From contig NZ_CP024985.1 of NCBI RefSeq assembly GCF_002803845.1, positions 3,534,001 through 3,598,000 of the forward strand: 64,000 nucleotides of DNA, given 5' to 3'. Position 1 is the stretch's first letter; each line of letters opens with the position of its first letter. Positions 57,651 through 64,000 of the stretch are shown one piece after another. Source of the DNA: Streptomyces lavendulae subsp. lavendulae. Its GTDB lineage: Bacteria > Actinomycetota > Actinomycetes > Streptomycetales > Streptomycetaceae. The notes under the pieces were generated by a model. The model saw only the letters and a list, made by a program, of their open reading frames with translations. It was not told the DNA's origin and searched no databases. Made by a program: the position numbers and the translations under genes.

Positions 57651-59114
57651 ATGGTGGCATACGAGGAACTGAGCACGGCCGAACGCCTGGTGTGGGACGC
57701 GTTCCCCGGGGGACACCCGATCGACCTGCGGCTGCCGGGACCGGATGGAGGCGTCCCGGAACCGGCCGTGCGGGCTTCGGTACTCAAGACCCTGCTGCTG
57801 GGCGAGGGTGACCGGCCGCCGGGGGCGGTGCCCGCCGTGCGGCTGTCGGGGGCCCGGATCACCGGCCCGCTCGACCTGAGCGGCGCGGAGCTCGCCTACG
57901 CCCTGCGGCTGGAGGACTGCCGGCTGGAAGGGGAGTTCAGCCTCTACGGGGCCGCCACCCGTACGGTCTCCCTGCTCGACTGCACGCTGGCGGGCGGCAT
58001 CGACGCCTGTATGGCCCGGGTCGAGGGCCGGCTCGAACTGAAGGGCTCGCGCCTCGCCGGGGCGCTGCTCCTGCGCAACGCCCGGATATCCGGCGAACTG
58101 TTCCTGGAACGCGCGGAGATCACGGCGGACGGCCGCTGGGCCCTCGACGCGGGCGGCCTCGACATGGGCGGCGGCATCTGGGCTTGCAAGGGGTTCACGG
58201 CACACGGGGGCGTCCGCCTGCCGGGGGCCACACTGCCCGGGGGACTGTTCCTGTCCGGGGCCCGGCTGCACCCCCACCCCTCGGGCACCGCCCTGCGCGC
58301 GGCGGACGTCATCGCCTCCACCCTGGTCCTCTCGGACGGGTTCACCGCGCACGGCGCCGTGGACCTGCGGGGCGCGCAGGTGAGCGGCTCGGTGACCTTC
58401 GAGGGCGCCGTCCTGAAGGGTGCGGACACCGCTGTGGACGGCTCCCTGATGCGCGCGGCCGTCCTCGACTTCACTCCGGCCGAGCCGCCGTCCGCGGCGG
58501 TGGACCTGCGGGACGCCCGGATCGAGGCACTGCGCGACCGGCCCGGCAGCTGGCCCGCGACCGTGCTGCTCCAGGGGCTCGTCTACGGCTCCCTCCCGTC
58601 GGGCGGCGGCGACAGGCGCGAGGTGGGGCGGCGCGTGGAGTGGATACGCCGCGAACCGGGCTACGCCCCGCAGCCGTACGAGCAGCTGGCCGCCTGGTAC
58701 CGGAAGGTGGGGCACGACGACGACGCCCGCCGGGTGCTGCTGTTCAAGCAGCGCCACCGGCGGCGGGCGATGAACCCCGCCGGCCGCCTCTGGAGCCACG
58801 TCCTGGACGTCACCGTCGGCTTCGGGTACCGCCCGTGGCTGGCCGGGGTCTGGCTGGCCGCCCTCACGGCGCTCGGCACGGCGGTGTTCGGCAGCCGGAC
58901 GCCGACCCCCGTCCAGAGCGGACAGGGGCCTCGGTTCAGCGCGCTCGTCTACTCCCTCGACCTGCTCGTGCCCATCGGCAACCTGGGTCAGCGCTCGGCC
59001 TGGTACTGGTCGGACCCGGCCGTCCAGTGGGTGGCGTACGCGCTGATCGCGGCGGGCTGGCTGCTGACGACGGCGGCCGTCGCGGGCGTGACCCGGACGC
59101 TCAGCAAGAACTGA
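57651..59114 (+). CDS. Beta-solenoid (pentapeptide-like) membrane protein
   Basis: A 487-residue protein. Residues 60-300 repeat every 20-22 residues with short A/G-x-L-x-L turns (VRLSGARITGPLDLSGAEL; LRLEDCRLEGEFSLYGA), a right-handed beta-solenoid. A helical linker follows, then two membrane helices (WLAGVWLAALTALGTAVFG and VAYALIAAGWLLTTAAVAG). Annotated in Streptomyces as a membrane oxidoreductase, but I see no nucleotide or redox motif. ATG 57651, 9 bases after DUF5691. It is probably the membrane arm of the cluster. Confidence 0.82.
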   Translation: MVAYEELSTAERLVWDAFPGGHPIDLRLPGPDGGVPEPAVRASVLKTLLLGEGDRPPGAVPAVRLSGARITGPLDLSGAELAYALRLEDCRLEGEFSLYGAATRTVSLLDCTLAGGIDACMARVEGRLELKGSRLAGALLLRNARISGELFLERAEITADGRWALDAGGLDMGGGIWACKGFTAHGGVRLPGATLPGGLFLSGARLHPHPSGTALRAADVIASTLVLSDGFTAHGAVDLRGAQVSGSVTFEGAVLKGADTAVDGSLMRAAVLDFTPAEPPSAAVDLRDARIEALRDRPGSWPATVLLQGLVYGSLPSGGGDRREVGRRVEWIRREPGYAPQPYEQLAAWYRKVGHDDDARRVLLFKQRHRRRAMNPAGRLWSHVLDVTVGFGYRPWLAGVWLAALTALGTAVFGSRTPTPVQSGQGPRFSALVYSLDLLVPIGNLGQRSAWYWSDPAVQWVAYALIAAGWLLTTAAVAGVTRTLSKN

Positions 59115-59123
59115 GCGGACGGA

Positions 59124-59528
59124 TTACGCCTGGCGGACGTTCGCGTTGACCCAGTCCACGATGGAGGTGGTGGTGGCACCCGGAGTGAAGATCTCCGCGA
59201 CGCCCTTGGCCTTGAGCGGGGCGATGTCGTCCTCGGGGATGATCCCGCCGCCGAAGACCTTGATGTCCTCGGCGTCGCGCTCCTTGAGGAGTTCGAGGAC
59301 GCGCACGAACAGCGTGTTGTGCGCCCCGGAGAGGATCGAGAGGCCGATGGCGTCCGCGTCCTCCTGGATCGCGGTGTCCACGATCTGCTCGGGGGTCTGG
59401 TGGAGGCCGGTGTAGATGACCTCCATGCCGGCGTCCCGCAGCGCACGCGCGATCACCTTGGCGCCGCGGTCGTGGCCGTCGAGACCCGGCTTGGCCACCA
59501 CCACACGGATCGGACCGGTCACACCCAT
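59124..59528 (-). CDS. icmB: B12-binding small subunit of an acyl-CoA mutase (IcmB-like)
   Basis: A 134-residue cobalamin-binding domain. The DxHxxG motif is DGHDRG (17-22) with His19 as the lower axial ligand of cobalt. LSILSGAHN and [11 protein letters not shown] complete the fold. There is no TIM-barrel. ATG 59528 follows GGAGG. In the family it partners with a large subunit such as the one at 1-1260. S. coelicolor encodes IcmB in this same neighbourhood (SCO4800, from memory), and its IcmA at a distance. Whether it serves isobutyryl- or methylmalonyl-CoA mutase cannot be told from this subunit. Convergent with the solenoid gene. Confidence 0.9.
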   Translation of the reverse strand: MGVTGPIRVVVAKPGLDGHDRGAKVIARALRDAGMEVIYTGLHQTPEQIVDTAIQEDADAIGLSILSGAHNTLFVRVLELLKERDAEDIKVFGGGIIPEDDIAPLKAKGVAEIFTPGATTTSIVDWVNANVRQA

Positions 59529-59737
59529 CGCACTGCCTCCCGAGTGAACGAACGTTAAGTACAGCATTGCGCACGCCGCCGTTTCGCGGTCAACCACGAG
59601 GGGGAAATCACACGTGGGACGCCGCTGATTCACCACCGCCCGGTCGCCCCGTCACCGCGCCGACAGCCGCACGGCACGGTGACGGGGCCGTGTCGGCGGC
59701 ACGGCCCCGCACCCAAGAGGTCCAGGGGAGGCCGTCC

Positions 59738-60562
59738 ATGGGGCTGATGACCGCGCCGCCGTCCGTATCGCGAACGGGTGCCGCACTGCGGGCCGCGCTG
59801 CTGGAGGCGGTGGTGCTCGCCGGGCACCTGCTCCTCTACCCGACCGGCGTGCGGTCGGAGGACCCCGCGCCGGCCGGCGGCCCGGCGCCGCTCCCGCCCG
59901 TGCTGCTCCTGCACGGCTTCACCGACAACCGCTCGGTCTTCGTCCTGCTGCGCCGCGCCCTCGGCGCGGGCGGCCGGCGCCGCGTGGAGACGTACAACTA
60001 CTCCCCCTTCACCCGCGATCTGCGCGTCACCGCCCGCCACCTCGCCCGCCGCGTCGAGGAGCTGTGCGAGCGCAGCGGGCAGGACCGGGTGGACCTCGTC
60101 GGCCACAGTCTCGGCGGACTGGTCGGCCGGTACTACGTCCAGCGGCTCGGCGGCGACGCGCGCGTGCGCACGCTGGTCACCCTGGGCACCCCGCACGAGG
60201 GGACCCGGGTGGCCCCGTTCATGGACGCGCACCCGCTGGTCCGCCAGATGCGTCCGGATTCCGCGGTGATGGCGGAACTGCGCGCACCCGTGCCCGGCTG
60301 CCGGACCCGCTGCCTGGCGTTCTGGAGCGAGTTCGACGCCCTGATGGCGCCCACCGGCACGGCCCGGATCGAGCACCCGGACCTGGATGCGACGAACATC
60401 CAGGTCATGGGCATCGGGCACCTCGCGCTGCCCGTCCACCCGGCCGTCATCACCGCCGTCCGCCGCGCGCTCGACGGCCCGGTCCGCGCCACGGACGCAG
60501 CCTCCCGTCCCACCGAAAACCTCCGCCCCACGGGAACCGAAGGGGAGAGCCGGGCCATCTGA
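59738..60562 (+). CDS. Alpha/beta-hydrolase, lipase-like
   Basis: A 274-residue serine hydrolase. The nucleophile elbow is GHSLGG in VDLVGHSLGGLVGRYYV; the oxyanion segment is LLLHGFTDNRSVF. Asp and His candidates are the D of FWSEFDALM and the H in GIGHLALP. An N-terminal hydrophobic stretch (LLEAVVLAGHLLLYPTG) may anchor it. ATG 59738 with AGGGGAG upstream. It resembles EstA/LipA-type triacylglycerol lipases. Gap upstream 59529-59737 holds no gene. Confidence 0.87.
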   Translation: MGLMTAPPSVSRTGAALRAALLEAVVLAGHLLLYPTGVRSEDPAPAGGPAPLPPVLLLHGFTDNRSVFVLLRRALGAGGRRRVETYNYSPFTRDLRVTARHLARRVEELCERSGQDRVDLVGHSLGGLVGRYYVQRLGGDARVRTLVTLGTPHEGTRVAPFMDAHPLVRQMRPDSAVMAELRAPVPGCRTRCLAFWSEFDALMAPTGTARIEHPDLDATNIQVMGIGHLALPVHPAVITAVRRALDGPVRATDAASRPTENLRPTGTEGESRAI

Positions 60563-60595
60563 GCCTCCGAGAGGTCCGCGCACCGGGGAGGGCGG

Positions 60596-60967
60596 ATGGG
60601 CACCGACAGCGCGCCGCGCCGCGGACTGTGGGCGGCGGGTCTGGCGAACCTGGCCCTCGGCGTGCCCGCGACCGTCCCCTTCCACCTGCTCTGGTGGGTG
60701 GTGACGGAGTACCTGCCCATGGACTGCCACAGCACGGACGACCTCGCCGACCCGAACCTCGGCAACTGCGACTACACCACCCTCGACCACTCCACGGGCG
60801 TGCTGTTCCTGCTGGTCGTGACCGGTGTGCTGCTGCTCGGGGCGGTCTTCGTCGTCGACGCCGTCCTGCCCCCGAAGGAGCGGCGGCGCGTGTGGCTCGG
60901 GTCGGCCGCGCTCATACCGGTGCCGTTCGTCCTGCTCCTGGCGCTGGCCTCGTCCGGCACCGACTGA
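60596..60967 (+). CDS. Small two-helix membrane protein
   Basis: A 123-residue protein with three hydrophobic stretches (LANLALGVPATVPFHLLWWVV, VLFLLVVTGVLLLGAVFVV and LIPVPFVLLLALAS). A loop with two Cys (MDCHSTDD and NCDYTTLD) could form a disulfide outside. ATG 60596. It follows the lipase gene by 33 bases and is probably in the same unit. Function unknown. Confidence 0.75.
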   Translation: MGTDSAPRRGLWAAGLANLALGVPATVPFHLLWWVVTEYLPMDCHSTDDLADPNLGNCDYTTLDHSTGVLFLLVVTGVLLLGAVFVVDAVLPPKERRRVWLGSAALIPVPFVLLLALASSGTD

Positions 60968-61185
60968 CGGTCAAACGGAACTCGAACGAATTTCGAACTC
61001 AAGGCCAAGGCTCGGTGATACGGCGACCGAAAGGCCGCCGAATGCCCGGTTCCCCCGAGACCGGAACCCGTCGAAGATTGTCGTGGCGAGTAACCGCCGG
61101 GTACAGTCACGCCACTGCTCTCCTCCGGTGAACCTTGAGTTCCCGGCCACCCAGGCCCCCCACTGCCGAGGCGAAAGAGAAGTTG

Positions 61186-62712
61186 GTGAACGACCGCCCG
61201 ACGTCGGGCCAGTATCCCGAAATGGGATACGACGGCCTTTCCACCACCACTTTCGCTGGTGACCAGGCATACGTTTCCTACGAAACGCAGGGTCAGGGCT
61301 ACCAGTACGTCACGGACTACGGCATCGGCGGCGCCTACGAAGCCCCCGCGCACACCGGCTCGTACGACACCACCGCGTGGGCTCCGCAGGAGGGCCACCT
61401 CACCGGCGTCCCCTCCCAGAGCGTCCCCGAGGACACGACGGGAGCGGGGGGCTGGGCCACGGACACCGGCGCCTGGAGTGCCCCGGCCGTCGACTACGCG
61501 TCCTCGCCCGCGGCCTTCGCCTACGACCCCACCGGCGTGGACCAGAGCGGACATTGGACCCTCCCCGGCTACGGGCAGGACACCGGCACCTACGACGCGA
61601 CCGCCTGGAACGGCGGCGCCGCCGCCGACCCGGCCACCGCCACCGCCACCGCCTATGCCGGCTACGAGGCCACGACCGTCGTCCCGGCCGTCCCCGCGTC
61701 CGACACCGCCGCCGACCCGTACGACGCGGCCGACTCCTACGGCGACGCGTACGCCGACGACGAAACCTCCGTCTTCGAGCCGCTCGCCTTCACGGTCGAC
61801 GAGGAGCCGGAGTTCACCGACGTCGTGCACGACCTGCCCACGCAGGCCATGCCCGTCACCCCCGCCGAACCGCGCGCGGCGCGCCGCGCCACCGGCAGGA
61901 ACAACGCCAAGGGCAACGCCAAGAGCGGCCGGACCAAGGCCAAGGGCGGTGACGGGGAAGCGCACGCCGGCAACCGTCGCCGCTCCCCCGCCAAGCGGTC
62001 CGCGCTGCTGACCGTGGCCGTCCCCTCCGTCTGCGTGATGGGAGTCGCGGGAGTCGCCGCCGCCTCCGTCGGCGGACTCACCGGCGCCGACAAGCCGGCC
62101 GAGGAAACGACCACCATGGCCGCGGCCGACCCCGCGTCGGTGAAGCCGGTCGCGGCGAACAACAAGCTCGACACCCAGCTGGCCGCGCTCAGCGCCGACG
62201 CGGGCGACTTCGCTGACCGCGCGAGCCGCACCCAGGAACGCATCGACCTCAAGCAGCGCCAGGAAGACGAGAAGAAGAAGCGGGCCGAGGAGGCGGCGGC
62301 CAAGGAGGCGGCCCGCCCCAAGTTCGCGATCCCGGTCACCCAGCACGGCCTGAGCGCCGGGTTCGGACAGGCCGGCGGCATGTGGATGTCGGTGCACACC
62401 GGCATCGACTTCCCCGTCTCCTACGGCACCCCGGTCATGGCCGCCACCGACGGCACCGTGCGCACGCAGTGGAACAGCGCCTACGGGAACATGGCCATAG
62501 TGACCTCGCCCGACGGCACCGAGACCTGGTACTGCCACCTCAGCAGCACCAAGATCCGCTCCGGCAAGGTGCAGGCCGGTGACGTCATCGCGTACTCCGG
62601 CAACTCGGGCAACTCCACCGGCCCGCATCTCCACTTCGAGGTACGGCCCGGCGCCGGCGCCGCGATCGACCCCGCGTCGTGGCTGCGCAGCCACGGCCTG
62701 GACCCGACGTAA
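61186..62712 (+). CDS. M23 family peptidoglycan endopeptidase with long disordered N-terminus
   Basis: A 508-residue cell-wall hydrolase. Residues 1-220 are Asp/Tyr/Ala-rich and disordered; a Lys/Arg block precedes a membrane segment at about 270-300 (LLTVAVPSVCVMGVAGVAAA). A coiled-coil (KQRQEDEKKKRAEEAAAKEA) leads into the M23 domain with zinc ligands His404 and Asp408 (HTGIDF) and the HLH pair (481-483, GPHLHFEVRP). GTG 61186 has only AGAGAAG upstream. The 218-base leader is unremarkable; I looked for but did not find a c-di-AMP riboswitch. A 10-base tandem repeat follows the stop. Confidence 0.9.
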   Translation: MNDRPTSGQYPEMGYDGLSTTTFAGDQAYVSYETQGQGYQYVTDYGIGGAYEAPAHTGSYDTTAWAPQEGHLTGVPSQSVPEDTTGAGGWATDTGAWSAPAVDYASSPAAFAYDPTGVDQSGHWTLPGYGQDTGTYDATAWNGGAAADPATATATAYAGYEATTVVPAVPASDTAADPYDAADSYGDAYADDETSVFEPLAFTVDEEPEFTDVVHDLPTQAMPVTPAEPRAARRATGRNNAKGNAKSGRTKAKGGDGEAHAGNRRRSPAKRSALLTVAVPSVCVMGVAGVAAASVGGLTGADKPAEETTTMAAADPASVKPVAANNKLDTQLAALSADAGDFADRASRTQERIDLKQRQEDEKKKRAEEAAAKEAARPKFAIPVTQHGLSAGFGQAGGMWMSVHTGIDFPVSYGTPVMAATDGTVRTQWNSAYGNMAIVTSPDGTETWYCHLSSTKIRSGKVQAGDVIAYSGNSGNSTGPHLHFEVRPGAGAAIDPASWLRSHGLDPT

Positions 62713-62719
62713 CCGCACG

Positions 62720-62751
62720 CCGGACCCGACCGGACCCGACCGGACCCGACC
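62720..62751. repeat. 10-base tandem repeat CCGGACCCGA
   Basis: Three perfect copies 8-39 bases after the M23 stop, between convergent genes. It is too short and GC-rich to assign a role. Confidence 0.8.
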
Positions 62752-62776
62752 CAGCCGGGCCGGACGGCCGCCTCCG

Positions 62777-64000
62777 CTACAGCTTCTGGACCGGCGCGTA
62801 GCGCAGCAGGAGCCGCTTCGGCTTGGCGTCCCCGAAGTCGATGGTGGCCTGCGCGTCCGCGCCCGCTCCCCTGACCTCCATCACGGTGCCCAGCCCGAAC
62901 TGGTCGTGCGTGACCCGGTCCCCGACCGCCAACGCGATGACCGGCTTGTCGGCGGCGCGGCGCGTGGCGAACCCGGACGGACCCGACTTCGTACGCGACG
63001 AGGACAGGAACGCCTCGGGCGAGGTCCCGAACGAGGACCTGCCACCGGACGACGAGGACGAGGACGAGCCGTACCCGGAGCCGCGCACCGGTCCCGCCGG
63101 CTTCTGCGAGGCACCCGTCCGCTTCCACTGGAGGTACTCGGCCGGGATCTCCTCCAGGAACCGCGAGGGCGGGTTGTACGAGGGGGTGCCCCACGCGCTG
63201 CGCATGCTGGAGCGGGTCAGGTACAGCCGCTCGCGGGCACGGGTGATGCCGACGTAGGCGAGGCGGCGCTCCTCCTCCAGCTCCTTGGTCTGCCCGAGCG
63301 CGCGCATGTGCGGGAAGACCCCGTCCTCCATGCCCGTCAGGAAGACCACCGGGAACTCCAGGCCCTTGGCGGTGTGCAGGGTCATCAGCGTGATGACGCC
63401 GCTGCCGTCCTCGTCCTCGTCGGGGATCTGGTCGGAATCGGCGACGAGCGCGACCTGTTCCAGGAACTCGGCCAGGGTGCCGGGGTTCGACTCGTCCCGG
63501 GCCTGCTCGAACTCCAGTGCCACGGCGGCGAGTTCCTGGAGGTTCTCGATGCGCGTCTCGTCCTGCGGGTCGGTCGACGCCTGGAGTTCGGCGAGGTACC
63601 CCGTGCGCTCCAGGACCGCCTCCAGCACCACGGCCGGGCCCGCGCCGGAGTCGACGATGGTCCGCAGCTCCTCCATCAGCACGTTGAACCGCTTGACGGC
63701 GTTGGTGGAGCGGGCGGCCATGCCGAAGGCCTCGTCCACGCGGCGCAGCGCCTGCGGGAAGGTGATCTTCTCGCGCAGCGCGAGCGCGTCGATCATCGCC
63801 TCGGCCCGCTCGCCGATGCCGCGCTTGGGCACGTTCAGGATGCGCCGGAGCGGGACGTTGTCCTCGGGGTTCGCCAGGACGCGCAGGTAGGCCAGGACGT
63901 CCCGGACCTCCTTGCGCTCGTAGAAGCGGACGCCGCCGACGACCTTGTAGGGCAGTCCGACACGGATGAAGATCTCCTCGAACACGCGCGACTGCGCGTT
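62777..64000 (-). CDS. pcrA: ATP-dependent DNA helicase PcrA/UvrD, C-terminal part
   Basis: About 407 residues of the C-terminal half; the 5' end is beyond the right edge. SF1A helicase motifs seen: FYERKEVRDVLAYLRVLANP, LMTLHTAKGLEFPVVFLTGM (motif V) and EERRLAYVGITRARERLYLT (motif VI). A Ser/Gly-rich stretch then leads to the C-terminal VGDRVTHDQFGLGTVMEVRG-type Tudor-like domain that contacts RNA polymerase in the PcrA family. It unwinds DNA in repair and replication. The function call is firm; start and N-terminus cannot be seen. Confidence 0.95.
   Translation of the reverse strand, partial: NAQSRVFEEIFIRVGLPYKVVGGVRFYERKEVRDVLAYLRVLANPEDNVPLRRILNVPKRGIGERAEAMIDALALREKITFPQALRRVDEAFGMAARSTNAVKRFNVLMEELRTIVDSGAGPAVVLEAVLERTGYLAELQASTDPQDETRIENLQELAAVALEFEQARDESNPGTLAEFLEQVALVADSDQIPDEDEDGSGVITLMTLHTAKGLEFPVVFLTGMEDGVFPHMRALGQTKELEEERRLAYVGITRARERLYLTRSSMRSAWGTPSYNPPSRFLEEIPAEYLQWKRTGASQKPAGPVRGSGYGSSSSSSSGGRSSFGTSPEAFLSSSRTKSGPSGFATRRAADKPVIALAVGDRVTHDQFGLGTVMEVRGAGADAQATIDFGDAKPKRLLLRYAPVQKL

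Noticed and set aside
60968..61185. Possible c-di-AMP (ydaO) riboswitch before the M23 peptidase
   Set aside because: Such elements precede Streptomyces wall hydrolases, and CGGGGGAACC occurs on the wrong strand, but GACAGCTAACC-type and GGGGTGAAT segments are absent on the coding strand.

Overview
The window is typical high-GC actinobacterial chromosome and almost certainly Streptomyces or a close relative. Nearly every codon ends in G or C, GTG starts are common, intergenic regions are short, and several Streptomyces-type families are present (DUF6350, DUF3017, SWIM/DUF5691, RDD with a QQP-rich tail). The gene order (pcrA, M23 peptidase, small B12 mutase subunit, sucCD, purHN, folD, mdh, glyA, trpS, sdhCDAB) matches what I remember of the S. 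coelicolor core chromosome around SCO4797-SCO4869. That comparison is from memory, not from a search. I see no rRNA, tRNA, CRISPR array, prophage or insertion sequence.

Layout. 1-4.4 kb: the 5' part of a B12-dependent acyl-CoA mutase (runs off the left edge), a lipoprotein L,D-transpeptidase, and an ECF sigma factor coupled to a membrane protein. 4.7-8.9 kb: an OHCU-decarboxylase-like protein that lacks the catalytic histidine, then the succinate dehydrogenase operon sdhCDAB with a strong terminator. 9-18.5 kb: an accessory stretch with a Uma2 protein, a decayed gene, a short UvrA-type ATPase, VOC, AraC, a TetR-type operon with paired palindromic operators, a divergent MFS/MarR pair with four operator-like boxes, and an orphan peptide-binding protein. 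18.6-24.4 kb: phosphoesterase, DD-carboxypeptidase, YihY, 2'-5' RNA ligase and trpS. 24.6-28.9 kb: glyA behind a ZTP riboswitch, rocD, and a lipoprotein/glutathionylspermidine-synthase-like pair. 29-35 kb: a DMT transporter, a divergent MocR/AhpD pair, and a three-gene operon whose first two proteins share a short Gly/Asn motif at opposite ends. 35-43.5 kb: mdh, an SDR/LysR pair, DUF3017-folD, RDD and purN-purH. 43.6-49.3 kb: a large membrane protein, an HTH/sigma-like/TM fusion, and sucCD. 49.5-59.1 kb: a divergent MoxR-ATPase / DUF5682 / VWA versus SWIM / DUF5691 / beta-solenoid membrane protein cluster. 59.1-64 kb: B12-binding mutase subunit, lipase, small membrane protein, M23 peptidase and the C-terminal part of PcrA (runs off the right edge).

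How the genes work together. Three TCA-cycle units (sdhCDAB, mdh, sucCD) lie in one 45-kb stretch, and sucCD is preceded by a match to the Streptomyces Crp motif. glyA, folD, purH and purN form a folate one-carbon/purine group. The ZTP riboswitch in front of glyA fits this, because ZMP, the signal it senses, is a substrate of PurH. The least explained and most interesting parts are the MoxR/VWA/SWIM cluster (49.6-59.1 kb) and the operon with paired amyloid-like motifs (31.9-35.0 kb).
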